NCBI GenBank assembly: GCA_022749755.1
Contig: CM040449.1
Span: 16,650,363-16,714,362, forward strand
Direction: 5' to 3'
DNA from: Azadirachta indica
Taxonomy: Eukaryota > Streptophyta > Magnoliopsida > Sapindales > Meliaceae
Length of the DNA: 64,000 nucleotides
Under the pieces are notes generated by a model. The model had not been told where the DNA came from, did not search any database, and saw only the letters and a list, made by a program, of their open reading frames with translations. This document shows, piece by piece, positions 12,404-25,139 of the stretch. How positions within the stretch are numbered: the stretch's first letter is position 1; every line of letters begins with the position of its first letter. Both the position numbers and the translations under genes were made by a program.

Positions 12404-15400
12404 TCATCGCCCATCATCAAAAGCCGCCAGTACTTGATCTTTGATGCTGTCATACCCACAAGTAATTGTAATACTACCATCAACAAATTCGCGAGCATCA
12501 GACTTCTCAGAAAGCAAGTGCACCATTTCAATTTCTGCATTTGATTCTGCATTATCCCAAAAGTGCTTTTGCATCATTCTCAATCCTTGTAACTCCATTG
12601 CAACTTCCCTCATTGTTGGTCTATCCTTCCCTTCCATTCTTAAGCACCGTGCTGCTAGCTTCACCACCTCTGTCACTTGCTCCTTATTCTCATCGTTCAC
12701 AATATGATTCTCAAGAATTTCAGAAAAACTATTCTCTTCCAATGAGGAAAGAAAATAATTAACCAAGCTTCTCTCTTTTTCTGGTCTATCAAATAGAAGT
12801 ACTTTTCTTCCCGTCAACAACTCAACAAGAACAACTCCAAAACTGTATACATCGCTTTTCTCAGTTAATTGGCTAGTTGAAATTATTCAGGGTCTAAGTA
12901 ACCTAGAGTTCCTTGTACCAATGTGGATAATTGAGTTTCATCCATTGGAACCAACTTGGAAGCTCCAAAATCAGATACCTTTACGTTATAATTATTGTCT
13001 AAGAGAATATTGGTAGACTTGACATCTCTATGGATAATTGGAGTAGAAGCTGCGGAGTGCAAATAAGAAAGCACTTCTGCTGTTTCTGTTGCTATCTTTA
13101 GCCGAATTTCCCAAGAAATAGTAGGCAACTTCTCTTTGTTGTGAATGTGTTCAAAGAGTGTGCCATTGCTAACAAATTCATAAACTAGTAGAGGAACTTC
13201 CGTTTCTAAACAACAACCTAATAGCTTGACAACATTCTTATGATTGATTTGTGAGAGCACAAGTACCTCATTAATGAATTGTTCAACTCGACTTTGATCA
13301 ACTATTTTAGACTTCTTTATGGTAACTTCACTATTGTCAACTAAAACTCCTTTATAGATCGTGCCATAGCCTCCTCGACCGATGATTTTATCGTCAGCAT
13401 AGTTGTTTGTTGCCTTCTTGAGTTCTTCTGCTGTAAATATTTTTGTTGTATCCAAAGATCCATTTCGTTTAGAGAGTTGTTGTTGTAGAAGAAAACCACC
13501 ATTTTGCTGAAAGAATTTTTCTTTGGTTTTGATGAGTTTTCTTCTCTTCAAAATCAAATAAAGCCACGAGGTGCTCACAATCAAAGCCACCGTGAATATC
13601 CCAATACCTAGTCAAATTTGAATTCCTCAAATAAATTTATCAAACTTCAAAAAAAAAAAAAAAAAAAAAGGAAAGAAAGAAAATTTTAACTTGTTTACGA
13701 TATTATTCATAGGTGGTCACAGTAATGGGGCTACAATGTATCTTAATGGAGTCCTTAAAATATTGAACAAGAAACAATTAAATTGTATTTACTACAGTTA
13801 AATTGACAAAGTTTTCTAGTACAACAATTTCAAATAAAAGCTATTAACAAGGGCAAGTAATTAAAACTTTGGGCCCAATTTTGTAGCTTATTAGCTGTAA
13901 AACACATTATTGTCCAGAGAAAATTGACTAATGAAATGACTCATGAAAAGTAATATGTACTATAGTTAAGAATGAAATATATCATATGAATTTATTTGGT
14001 TATTAAATTTCTCTCCGTTTTAGTTATTTAAATATTCTAATTAAAAATATTTATCTTCTAAGTTTTAACTTAATTACACTAAAAATTTGGTGGTTAATTC
14101 TTGCTAAAATTAAAGTTCAATTTTTTTTTTAATGTGTGGAATACAAATATCTAAACAAGTTAATCTATTTACAACTATAAAAATGCATAATAAAAAAATA
14201 TATAAAAATGAAAAAGTAATATTATCTAAATATAAATTCACACTTAATATATGAGATTGAAAATATTTTCAAATGACAAACCGAAATTACTGTTTCATTT
14301 TCGAGTAATTACCCAAATAGAAGATTTTACTTGAAAGTGCATAAATCATACAAATCTTATATTATCAGTGGATTAAAGAAGCAGAAGAAGAAAATGAATA
14401 TGGAGAAAACCTATTACAAAAACAACAAAACAAAATATACTTGTCGGTCTCCGTTTTCTGACTTTCACCACAGGACGGATGTGAAATCAGAGATCATTTC
14501 ACAGACACTCCAAGTCCAAAAAATACAGTATACCTATATATATATATACTTACCAAGGGCAACCTTCATCACTGGAAATAGATTGGGTGTACAACCTTCT
14601 CCGCCTTTTATTCCGTCCCCGTGGTATCCATTGCGGCAACGGCATGTGAAACTTCCACCTTCGTTAACACATTCGTGTGTACAGTTATGTCTATTCAGGT
14701 GGCATTCATCAATGTCTGTAAATCAAAGAATAGTAGTTTCGTATAAGTCAAGCAAAATGGAACATAAAAGCATTATCTCTGGAGTTTAATAAAACTCCGA
14801 GCCATTTAGTTGTTAATTTCTACATACCTTGGCAACCATCAGGGAGGTATGGATTCCCTTCATAACCACCTTTACATTTGCAAAGATAACCCAAAGTATT
14901 GTTCTCGTCAGGTTTATAACACAATGCATTTTCTCCGCATACGGATCTGGACAAATTGTTTCCTTCTTCACATGTTCCGTTTGTAGTTATTGCCCAGTCA
15001 ATTACCATAGGAAGCCTCTCTGTTACGTTTAAAAGATAGGTGGAGGAGAAATTGAACTGGCTTTGTTCAACAACAGACGCAAACGTGCATGGATTGAACG
15101 CTGATACTTCTGTGTGATTTTTAAAGCTATCTGCTCGGATCTTGATTTCACTCAGCCCTTTAGGAATCTCTAGCTGGCAACATCCGGCGCCGATGCAAGA
15201 TCCATTTTGGATATACTGAGAGCTGTTACAAAATGACATGCACCCGGCTTTGTAATATTGGTCACCTATGTATCCACGAATGTACGCTAGACTGTCGCAG
15301 CCGATTACCGTGAACTTGTTTCGTGTGCTAGAGATATTGAATGAAGCCAAAGAGAAATGGGTCAAGAAAAAGCTCGTCTGAGTTCCATTTTTACTGTAGC

Positions 15401-15707
15401 AGTCGCGGGCTACGAGTTTCATGACATGCAAGTGACCTTTAAGGGTTATGTTGGTAACCCGAATATTTGTTTGACTTAGAAATGCTATGGAGGAGCTGCA
15501 ATTGATGAAGAAATCTTCACTCAGAGCACAGTTGGGGCTTGTACTGAATGGATACGGGATATGGACTCCTCCACATTCACTCTGGCTGCAGCCGCGCTTG
15601 ACTTGAGTTGCTGCTCGTTCTGCACTAGCTAAAGCTATTACCACCATTTCGACCACGATGAAACGGAAAGTCATTCGACGGAACGCTGCCATTGATTTCA
15701 AACTCAA
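12404..15707 (-). pseudogene. WAK gene B: three-exon wall-associated kinase with one frameshift
   Basis: Exons on the minus strand: 15707-14828 (signal peptide, GUB_WAK with CGGVHIPYPF, EGF-like repeat ending PDGCQG), 14715-14554 (EGF_CA, DIDECHLNRHNC to CTPNLFPVMKVALG) and 13607-12404 (transmembrane [18 protein letters not shown], kinase). Donor and acceptor dinucleotides are intact and phases agree. The kinase keeps GRGGYG, a DFG motif and HRDVKSTN. The only lesion I see is near 12884-12890: [10 protein letters not shown] of paralogs becomes YLDPE-stop through a one-base deletion (gaataatttcaac). Repaired length would be about 748 residues, normal for the family. It is the most diverged gene-size copy in the window, with a shorter EGF_CA exon (162 against 195 nt). 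It could be a recently lost gene, or intact if the indel is an error. Confidence 0.88.
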
Positions 15708-15767
15708 ATTATAGTTACCAATTAATTTTCTATGGTGTTATTTCTCAAACATTGATGGCGCCGTTCC

Positions 15768-15774
15768 TTTATAA
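15768..15774 (-). promoter_or_regulatory. putative TATA box of gene B
   Basis: Minus strand reads gattataaagg about 60 bases upstream of the ATG at 15707. Position and sequence fit a plant TATA box; no experimental support. Confidence 0.45.
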
Positions 15775-15779
15775 TCATC

Positions 15780-16149
15780 CAGGATGGCCAATTTAATGCG
15801 TCAAAGTCTACGGCATTTACGGCTAACAAATAAATTTGTGATTGGTTAATATTCTAATACCTAGAAATAAAACAAATAAATAAATGAATGTCGATTTTTT
15901 TTATTATTAATACTAGACACATGTTGTTAACATGTTTGAAATGCCAAGTAAAACTACAAGGAAATTTGTGATATTACTAATATTTTTCTGAAAGCTTGCG
16001 TTCAGTGGTCAGTAGTCAGTAGTATTCTTATGTGATTTATTTGATGAAAATTTTCAAGATTAATCATAAGAAACGCGTCATAACCCTTTGTTGTGATTAC
16101 ATATATATATATACACACACGCGCGCACGCACAGAGTCCACATACGACC
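15780..16149. other. upstream region of gene B with a microsatellite
   Basis: AT-rich, no coding signal. About 16100-16132 is a run of TA, CA and CG dinucleotides (atatatacacacacgcgcgcacgcac), an alternating purine-pyrimidine tract. Confidence 0.5.
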
Positions 16150-16520
16150 ACACTTTTAATAATTTTTCCTTGTATAATAGATTTCACTGTTTCTTTCATA
16201 AGAATTTATCTACTCTAAATTTCTTTTATAGACAATATATTTTTAGAGACTCCAGATTTTTTCAACTCATGAAACAAGTGAAGCTAACCTCCCTATAATA
16301 GTAAATACTTATTTATTTCTTTAGAAATAGTATTTCTTTTTCTTTGTACAATTTAAATTCCATTTAAACAAAGTTAAATCGTACAAGAATTTTGCTTTAC
16401 CCCCTATAATAGAAATTCTCCTAAAACAAAGAAAATAGTTAAAAAGAAATAGACTATAAAAAATCTCTTAATATTTGGAATATAAATTCTCGATGAAAAC
16501 GGAGTTCCATATTCTAACTT
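16150..16520. repeat. block inverted relative to 6870-7262
   Basis: Reverse-complement partner of the block at 6870-7262; followed at 16655-16890 by the partner of 9542-9795. Non-coding. Confidence 0.7.
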
Positions 16521-16654
16521 AGAACTTAGTTAGAATGTGACTCAAATGCTGATAATTATCCTTCTCTTCTCTAATAGTTCTCTTGAACCTCCTTGGTCTT
16601 TGTGTAATAGTCATTCAACTAATTGTAGACATCTCATTTTCATGATGAACTGTT

Positions 16655-16890
16655 GTTACATTTATACATTTGGAAAAAATATACAATGGCACAGCTGATG
16701 CGATGGCATGCTAATTTCCAATGGTGGGATATTCATCCTTTTACAATTCTTCGCTAGATTTCGACAGGATGCATTTTGAACTTTCTTAATTATAGATCTT
16801 TTTTATCATTTTTCTTTTCTTGTCTCTATCACTTTGCTTTTCTTACGGGGTACAGTTCATTACATTTTCCTTGATTGATTACTTCTAGCA
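16655..16890. repeat. direct duplicate of 9542-9795
   Basis: Shares gctgatgcgatggcatgc, gcttttcttacggggta and neighbouring sequence with 9542-9795. Non-coding. Confidence 0.7.
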
Positions 16891-17219
16891 TTTTTTAGTT
16901 TTGATTAATAAATTTTGCCTTGCTTCGGTGAGTTATATTTTTTATTTTAGCAAAACGATGTAACTTGAGATTCTCTCTTAGAAATTAGTTAGAGTGCTTA
17001 GACCGTAGCTTAAAGTGGAATATTTGATTTTTCTTAATAAGCATTTGAAAAGTAAAACGTCAAAAAAAATTTGAAGCATCTATCAACAGTCGAGAAAGTC
17101 ATTAATTCAAGAACAAAAACAAGACTGTAATAACACTTAATTAAAAAAATGACATATACTTCTTTCAAAGCTTTCACTAAAAAGATATTCTAGTCCTACT
17201 AATTTATAAAAAAGAAAAA

Positions 17220-17750
17220 AAATCATGTTGTTCATGTTAGTTAAATATTTTGTTTGTTTGAATGATTTATTTATTTTTCCTGTTATAATAATAATATAAT
17301 GTCTAATTCATGAATTAAACTAGTGTAGGAATGATATCGATATTTTTAAAACAAAAAAGATTAAAGTACATTTAATCAAACTTTAAAACTATATATCAAT
17401 TTTCTTTTTTAATACTTACAAAACTAATTGTAAATGATCTACTCTCACATGGATAATATTGTTCTCCCACGCAATGAAGAATTGAGAATAGATATTGATG
17501 AGTGGGGACTTAATCAATAACTGAAAAATAATTTTCCAAGTCTTTGTAACGTAAATGAAGAGAAGACAACGGACACTTTCCAAGTCCGTGGGTACAAGAA
17601 AAGTCTCTTGTTGGGTAGATGTGATTTGAAAACAATCTATCAATATTAAATCACACACACACACACACACACGTGTGTGTATATATATTTTATGCTTTTC
17701 GTATTAGATATTTAAAGCTTTTAAAATTTCAAAATTATTCTTAAAGTTTT
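17220..17750. repeat. inverted duplicate of 63430-64000, with (CA)n(TG)n tract
   Basis: Reads as the reverse complement of the window end: agacttttcttgtaccc at 63560 pairs with gggtacaagaaaagtct near 17591. It resembles a diverged WAK upstream module (ttttccaagtctttgt, gggtagatgtgatttg). A (CA)n run followed by gtgtgtgtatatata sits at about 17652-17692. Confidence 0.7.
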
Positions 17751-19238
17751 TAATAAGTGCACAAAATACGTTTTTATCATTTACTTTTATACTTGAATTA
17801 TTTGTTTAATCCTAAAGCTTTGTTGGCATTTGATGTATTTTAAAGTTTATACGGAAAATGAGAGAATTGGCCATTCAAGGTAAATTCAGCTCGAAATGAA
17901 AGATATTCGAGAACTAAATTGCGAGATATTCGTGGGTTAAAAGATAAGATAATCGACGGCCAAAGTGCAAAGTATTAGGGACCTAAATACCAATATTGGA
18001 AAGCTAAAGGAGCCATAAATTTTGCACCAACCATAAATTCTGCCCCAAGGCATAATTGATGGCGCTGCCGTGCCAAGCCCTCTACCCTACGACAAAATAG
18101 ATTGAGCAGCCACGCGACTTGGCCAGTGAGGCCGTGCCATCCATAATGGCCCTCTTGTGCTCCCGCATAGTTTTGGCGCCCCTGCAGTCGCTGGTTTAGT
18201 TTTAGACGTTTTCTAGAGATAAATCTGAGGCTTTGGATGATTTTTGGATGGCTTAATTTGGGAAAACCTAATATTATTTATTTTAGAGGTTTTGGGAAGA
18301 TAATAGCCACTTTTGAAAAGAGATTAGCTTAGAAAAAAAGAAAACAGGGGAGATAGAGAGAAGCTAGAGGGAGAATGTGGATTGTAAACCAAGCAAAAGA
18401 ATAAATCTTGTAGAAAAGCCCTCCATCATAGTTTTTTTTCTCTCTACTCTTATCTTATTTCATTGTATTAAATTCAGTTACTTATGAATATTTGAGTATG
18501 TTGTTGATAATTGAACTCATGAATGTTGATTGTGAACTTTTTTGCATGATTGGCTAAATTTAATATTTAGCGCAATGGTTTAATCTTTTGAAAATAGTGA
18601 TGTTCTGATTTTTGTATTATTCTTGATTAATATTTCTATGTTGCATGTTTATTATGAGCATCATGTGATTAATTAACTAGCCATTAATTAATTGATCCAT
18701 AAATCAATGAATATTGAGAAATATTAATTGTGTTTAGATCGTGTGATAAACACTACAAATAGCATATTAAATAGAGATATATTAATATAGTTTATATAGT
18801 AGATTTAGTGATTATTACCGCGCGTAATGCATTTCCATTTAATTCGTGTTTACATAGAGATATAATGAACCCATAAACGAGAAATAGATTTAATTGATCT
18901 TAAGAGAAACAGTCGAATACGCTAGAATAGTCATACTAACAACATAGGCATTAATCACAATAACACAATTTAAAGAACTAAGTGTGAGCAAATTGAGTTA
19001 AAATATTAGTTTTAGATATTAGTCTCATTGGAATTTTCCTTTTTGATTGTGTGTGTTAGACTGTAGTTATTTGAATTTTTTTTAATTTAGTATCACATCA
19101 TTTTCAGCTCTTCAAATAAATTTAAGAAACCACCTTCGGTACTTAATTGATTAATACTCTTTGTGGAAACGATATTTTACTCACCCTATATTACCTGTTC
19201 TGTGACAACGTACACTTTTGTTGGTAAATTACTCAACA
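17751..19238. mobile_element. solo LTR of a retrotransposon, probably Ty3/gypsy type
   Basis: A 1.49 kb insertion flanked by gtttt on both sides (17746-17750 and 19239-19243). The right end reads ggtaaattactcaaca and is preceded by ctttgtggaaacgatattt, typical of gypsy-class LTR ends. The left end reads taataagtgcac, which would be tgataagtgcac or similar before decay. The paralogous block at 63.4 kb runs through the site without it (gtgaaaacattaag at 63406-63419, containing aaaac, the complement of gtttt). No gag or pol is present, so a solo LTR fits best. Confidence 0.75.
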
Positions 19239-19243
19239 GTTTT

Positions 19244-20360
19244 CACTTTTATATAATATAAAGTAAAAATTTTACAAATTCTTAAAATTTGACTTTTTGA
19301 ACTGATTAATCCTAATAATATTAAAAAATATGCATTAATATCGCAAATTTTTAAAACGTAATAATTATACCCATAAAAATAATAGTTATTTAATAAAATA
19401 ACTATTGAATCTTTAAAATTTTAAAAAATGCAATATATTTATCTAAAATATATTATTAAAATAAATAACAATATTATTCTTTATTAAATATATTATAAAT
19501 TTATATATTAGTGAATAATATATTTTATTTTTAATTATATTAACCATATATAAATATATTTTATTTAAATTATAATATAATGATAAATATTATATTATAA
19601 CATATTTTATTTATAAGTTAATATTTATTTATGTTTTATTTATTTTTTATTTTATAACACGTAATTGGTGTTGAATTGTTTATATATTGAAAATAAATAA
19701 TTTTGTATTTTAGTTATAATACATTAATAAATATTAATTATCATTAAATATGAGTATAATTATCTTTTTTTTTTAGTAAATTGGGACTTTAATGGATATT
19801 TTGAAACTACTATAACTAATCCGTCTTATAGATCAAATCTCAGGGACTTGTAACTCATTTTCTGTAAAATATATTTCATATATTAAGTTAAGAAAAAGGA
19901 GAAAAAGATATGATAATACATTAATGAATTATAATTAAATTTCAAGATAAAGACAAAAAGCTATCAATCATCCTTAGCTTTTCTTAAAAGTTCTGCATAT
20001 AACTGAAAATTGAATATTTATATAGTCTATAATTTATTTTCTATGTAATATTAGTAATAAATCTTATACTGTAATTAGCTTGTAAAATTTACTAATTATA
20101 GTATAATATATAGTAAAGTAAATTAAAGCTACGGGAAAGGTATTTTAGACCCTAAAGATAATCAGGTTGACGCCTATTGATGCAAAAAAAGTGTGAAGAT
20201 GTTAAGGTAATGCCTACGGTCGACTTCCATGGCAAAAGATGGCTAGAAAACAAGGACCACGAATGATTTACTAGTCAAATGTCAAAAGATAGAGAGAAAG
20301 GCTGCACTTTTTAGCTAATCTTATGATATGCTCTTTGTTGTTAACTTGTCCCTCTCTAGT
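19244..20360. repeat. inverted duplicate of 62320-63410
   Basis: Pairs with the reverse complement of 62320-63410, for example tttagaccctaaagataat at about 20144 with attgtctttagggtctaaaa at 62520. AT-rich and non-coding. It ends where a WAK fragment begins at 20367. Confidence 0.75.
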
Positions 20361-20366
20361 TCATCA

Positions 20367-20566
20367 ATGAGGGAAGTAGCAATAGAATTAGAAGGATTAA
20401 GAATGGTGCAAAAGCACTTTTGGGATAATGCAGAGGACGAGACTGTGAACTTGCTTTCTGAGACGTCTGATGATTACAACTTTGGTCACAATGGTAGTAA
20501 CTCAAATGCTCTTGGGTAGGATAGTCTCAAACGCCAAGTACTGGTGGTGTTGCATGATGGCAGATG
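20367..20566 (+). pseudogene. WAK kinase C-terminal fragment
   Basis: Encodes MREVAIELEGLRMVQKHFW, then the tail DNAEDETVNLLSETSDDYNF and DSLKRQVLVVLHDGR-stop. A TAG replaces the Tyr codon in the conserved GYDSLK. Only the last helix of the kinase and the tail are present, joined to non-WAK DNA at about 20366. Confidence 0.85.
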
Positions 20567-21739
20567 AATTTTAATTACCTTTTTTCTCTTGTTTGTATTA
20601 TAATCTGTTCTGTTTGTTTATCCCTCGCTTATTGGAGTTCTAATAATCCTGAAGGACAGCAGGAGGACTTGTACTTTTAAGGTACTGTTTAGAATATACA
20701 GCGTTGAAAGTTGTGTTTTAATTTGCTTTTTTTTTTTTATTCCTTTTCTTTTAGCATATATATATATATATATATATATCAGAACATTATATTATTAATA
20801 AAATAAGGAGAAAGGGGAGATTACAAGAGCATGGATTTTTATTTGAATGCAAAAAGATTGCAGTTCAAGAACAGCATTAACTGCAGAAAATTTGTTGCCA
20901 AGAAAAGCCACAGTAGCAATTAACCCATGAAGCAGCAGGAAAAAAAAAAAAAAAACTCTCCCAGCAGTAGCTATGTCATTATCAGAAGCAGTAGAAGGTT
21001 AACCGAAGCAGTAAGCAGAGTAAGCTTGTAACGCTGTTCTCTAAAACTCTATTCTAACATCTCGCTATTTTAGGAATTTTTTATTTTCTGTTTAATAGAA
21101 TTTTGTTTATTTATATAATTTTATCAAAGAAAAAATAATCTTACGGGAAGACTCTAAGATTAACAAAATGTACAATTGATATGAAGATTAGCACTAGTTT
21201 TAATGAAAAGATGACACATTGCAATTCCATTAATACCCTTTTCTCTAAAACTCTATTCTAACATCCATCTCCATCGTTTTTACTAACATCTTATATCCTT
21301 TCTATGATTTATATATTCTCATCTAGAATACTAATAAATATAATTATTTTCGTCTTGAATCATTGAACAATTAAAAGAAAAGAAAGAAGGTAAACGATAT
21401 AGTTCTAACGGGACTCATAAATTTTTCTATATATGTAAAGTGTATTGCAAAATAAACTTAATTAATTTATTGAAGCACAAATCTTCAAGAGAATAACTTT
21501 CTTTGATTTGGTCTCCTGCCGAAGTAAATAAGAAGTTAAGAGATGGCTTTCTCTCACACAAACCTTGGCAAGGAAATTTCCTCAATTAATTTGCATTTAG
21601 TGTGCAGGGATGGGGTGGGTTTAGGGTGTGTGAAATTTAAAAAAAAAAAAAAAATAGAAATTCTATCGAAAGATGTATTTGTAATTTATTGGTTTGACGT
21701 CAGTTACCAAACTGCCCTCGCAAACAAAAGTAAAAATAT
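20567..21739. other. intergenic, no gene seen
   Basis: The first 170 bases resemble the WAK 3' flank. A (TA)n microsatellite lies at about 20756-20779 and a cagcag-rich low-complexity stretch at 20870-21020. An 87-codon frame at 21543 contains a poly-lysine run from a poly-A tract and looks like chance. Confidence 0.5.
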
Positions 21740-22140
21740 GAATACTTGTGTCAGTAAATTAATGCGGTATAAAGAGCTTGAAAAAAAAAATTGCATTCGT
21801 CTTTAATAAAACTTTGCGAAGAATAAAACTACAAGTTTAAAGAGAATATAAATGAGGTAGTAATAGCAACACTCATGAAAATTATAAATTATTTTTCTTT
21901 ATTCCGAAAATATTGTTAAGACTTGTCTTTGTTTTGTTAGACTTGTCTCTCACTACGGCTCTCGCACGCAATGAATAACGGAGGATATTGACAACTTAAG
22001 TACAAGATATTTAAGATCACAATTATTAATTTAAGATAAAATCTTTAGCACCTTATAAAATATAACTGTATCTAGAGTTTACAAAAAATTACAACGTTGA
22101 TTATAATTCTAAACAATTAAGTTGTTTTAATATAAATTAC
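21740..22140. repeat. dispersed block, partner 35160-35520
   Basis: Shares attaatgcgg, aagagcttg and the following sequence up to tatttaagatcac with 35175-35460. It lies upstream of gene D as its partner lies upstream of gene F, so it is part of the gene-containing duplication unit. Confidence 0.65.
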
Positions 22141-22199
22141 TCGACTGAGACGATTAAACTGTAATTGAGAGTTTAAAATTAAGATTTGATTTTCTTTTT

Positions 22200-23330
22200 A
22201 ATAACAGATAGCTAGAGAAAAGAAAAGACAATAAACTTGAGGCGAAATTAACAATCAAGATATTTATTTATTCAACTAGGGAATTAAAGCTATAATAATG
22301 AAGTTTGGTTAAAATAATATATATTCCATTTTTATCATTTTAAAAGAAATTATATTTAAAAAATATACTAAATTACCAAATTACGCTTCTAAAGTTATTA
22401 ATTATTTTTGTCTAAAGCTATAATAATATTTGAAAAAGACATATAACATTTAAAGTTTGGTTAAAATGATGTATTTTCCATTTATATCATTTTAAAAGAA
22501 ACTAACATCTACAAAATATACCAAATTTCCGAATTACGCTTATTTTTGTCTAAATTTACAAATTAAATTAACCGACAGAGTCTTACAATTTAAGTGTATT
22601 TTCGATTTTGGATATGTATAAACTTCTTAAACTATGATTGTAATAACAATATTTTTAAGATTTGACCTGGTCCGTCCGATCGACAACATTGAATTCTCTC
22701 ACGCGATGAAATGATTGACAACAGACATCGACGAGTGAAGACTTAATTAATAACTACAACATAATTTTCCAAGTTCTTGTACGCAAATCTTGTTGAAGCC
22801 ATTCATAACTCTGTAGGGACAACGATAAGAAGATGGTGAAAACTGAAAAGAAGAGTCTCTTGCTGGGGTAGGGTGGACGACTTGACTTTGCTCGAAAGAG
22901 ATGAGCCCAAGACAATTCAAAGCCTATCAATCATCAATTAATTAATTTGCCTTTCTGAGGGTTTTGCTATAGTATAATTGCTGAAATAATTCCATTAAGT
23001 TTTGAATGGTTGCGGTTTTAGGCTGTGTTTAATTCTTATTTATTGGCTAATGCTATCTTGTAAAAATTAATCGATCACAAAATTTATTGGTTAGCCGTAG
23101 AGTAGACTTCGACGCGTTGAATTGGTCTTTTTAAGTGATGAATGTAATAAAGGAAGAGCGCTATCAGATCAGTGTGTGAGAAATAAATGTACAAGATTAA
23201 CTGCAGAGTTTGACGCGGTGATTATATCATTTCGAGTGATTATATACAAAAGGATCAAGCGCACGTCAGTTGACGAACAAGGAGATCTATAATTAACCCT
23301 TGTGAATTGTCATATTTGTAGTTTCAATTA
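22200..23330 (+). promoter_or_regulatory. conserved WAK upstream module of gene D
   Basis: Carries the module shared by D, E, F, G and orphan copies. It contains W-box cores TTGACC (22662-22667) and TTGACT (22882-22887), binding sites for WRKY factors in plants. The proximal part has gtagacttcgacgcgttgaattgg and a TATA box (tatataca at 23241-23248) about 90 bases before the ATG. Conservation in all copies is seen in the sequence; regulation by WRKY proteins is inferred. Confidence 0.6.
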
Positions 23331-24433
23331 ATGGGAATGCGAGGAATGCGAAACAAACTCATCATGCTGGTCGCGATGCTACTAGCAGTAGTAGACGATA
23401 CTGCAACAGCAACAGCAGCTACAGCCATGCCCGGCTGCCCCGATCGCTGTGGAGACGTCGAAATCCCATATCCATTCGGTACGAGTCCTGAGTGTTTCCT
23501 AAGCGACGAGTTCTTTATAAAATGCGACCACTCTACCGTCCCTCCCAAAGCATTTTTACGGGAATCAAACATCCCTGTTGTCAACATAAGCATCAACGAT
23601 GGTGGCTTGCACATCACGACCCTCCAGCACGAGACTGCTACGGTACTGCTTCGGAGAAGACCGACCTTTGGAGATCGCTATCTCTCTACCGTTTCACCAT
23701 CAATGACACCCAAAACAAATTCACAGTAGTTGGCTGTGACTCTCATGCTTAAATTCGAGGTTACAAGGGTAAACAAACATACTGCGCCCGGTGCATGTCC
23801 TTTTGTGACAGACTTGAAGATGTCACTAGTGGATCCTGCAGCGGCATTGGATGTTGCCAGATTGAGATTCCTGAAGAGCTCCAAGAAATCAATGTTACAG
23901 CATATAGCTTCAACAGGCACATAAATGTATTAGACTTCAATCCTTGCACATTTGCGTTTGTTACTGATCAAAGCAAGTTCAATTTCTCCTCCGCTTATCT
24001 TTCTGATTTGAATGAAGACTTTCCCATAATGCTTGACTGGGCAGTAAATGGGACGTGTACCGAAGAAACAGCAAACACCTCGTCGAGCAACGTCTGTGGC
24101 AAAAATGCATTCTGTTATAACGCCGAAAGTACCATAGATTCTGGGTATGGGTATCGTTGTCGGTGTAATCAGGGTTACGATGGGAATCCATACCTCCCTG
24201 ATGGTTGCCAAGGTATATACATCTCAATTAAATAGCGCGAAGTCCAGACATCTCTAAGTTGTTACTTCTCTTCTTATTTTAATTTTATTCTTCTATTTGC
24301 AGGCATTGATGAATGCGAGAAAAATCATATTCACAAATGTGATGTTTCCTTATCAACATGTGTTAACCAAGAAGGAAATTATGTTAAAAAAATAGCATTA
24401 ATTAGTGCGCTAGTTTATTTCCTATTTTTTTAG
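23331..24433 (+). pseudogene. WAK gene D: truncated ectodomain pseudogene
   Basis: Starts with [20 protein letters not shown] (signal peptide) and a GUB_WAK domain (CPDRCGDVEIPYPFG). Lesions: a one-base deletion near 23619 (frame moves before DPPARDCYG), and Tyr-to-stop at 23750-23752 (catgcttaa against catgcttac). The rest of exon 1 is open to the donor at 24212/24213 and encodes an EGF-like repeat ending PDGCQG. Exon 2 begins at 24303 (IDECEKNHIHKCDVS) but breaks after GNYV near 24385. It continues in frame into KKIALISALVYFLFF-stop (stop at 24431-24433), with no WAK homology. Transmembrane and kinase exons are absent. The same break occurs at 34.3 kb. Confidence 0.85.
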
Positions 24434-25139
24434 AAATAATGGGGCACGTTCTTGAAGGCTCCATGTTCAAGAAAACATGCTTAGTGACATTTTCATTGTA
24501 GAACAAATATGTTAACTATTTTATAAATATTTAATTTTTTTTAAATCAAACTAAATCTATAAGAAGAATTTTTTATGTTGCTTTAAATTTTTATATTAAT
24601 TATGTTAAAATATATGTAATTACATTATATGAAATAAAATTTTATTTACAGATCTTTGAAAGAAATATGACAAAATATTTGGTGTAAAAAATAGAAAAAC
24701 AAATCAATTATTTGAAGAAACATGCCAAAAAATAGCCATGTTTTTAATTTTAAATTATTCAGTAGCAATGATTTAATTTTAAATACGTTTTTTTTTTGTT
24801 TAAATATAGAGGTGTAAATGCTAGAATCAATTCGTCAACTCCTTTAAATTTTTATTAATCAAGTAAAATTTTATTTTATTAAAGGAATTTAGAAGATACT
24901 TTTATTAGGAGCTTGAAGTAAAGATCAATGACTTTTGATTTTCACACAAGTTTCATAGGTTAATATTTGGTTATTAAATTTATACATTTTAATAATTAAA
25001 ATTAAATAAATTATATGCAATTAATATATAATTAATTATAATAGCTGTGTGAGGTATAATCTTCACTATTAAAAATTTATAAAGCTAATAGTTAGAAATC
25101 AATGTAACGTGATGTATAGATTAAAAGGCTCTTGACCTG
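24434..25139. other. AT-rich intergenic following the gene D break
   Basis: No gene. The part from about 24900 resembles 32345-32600 and, reversed, 60200-60450 (acttttgattttcacac and neighbours), a dispersed non-coding repeat. Confidence 0.5.
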
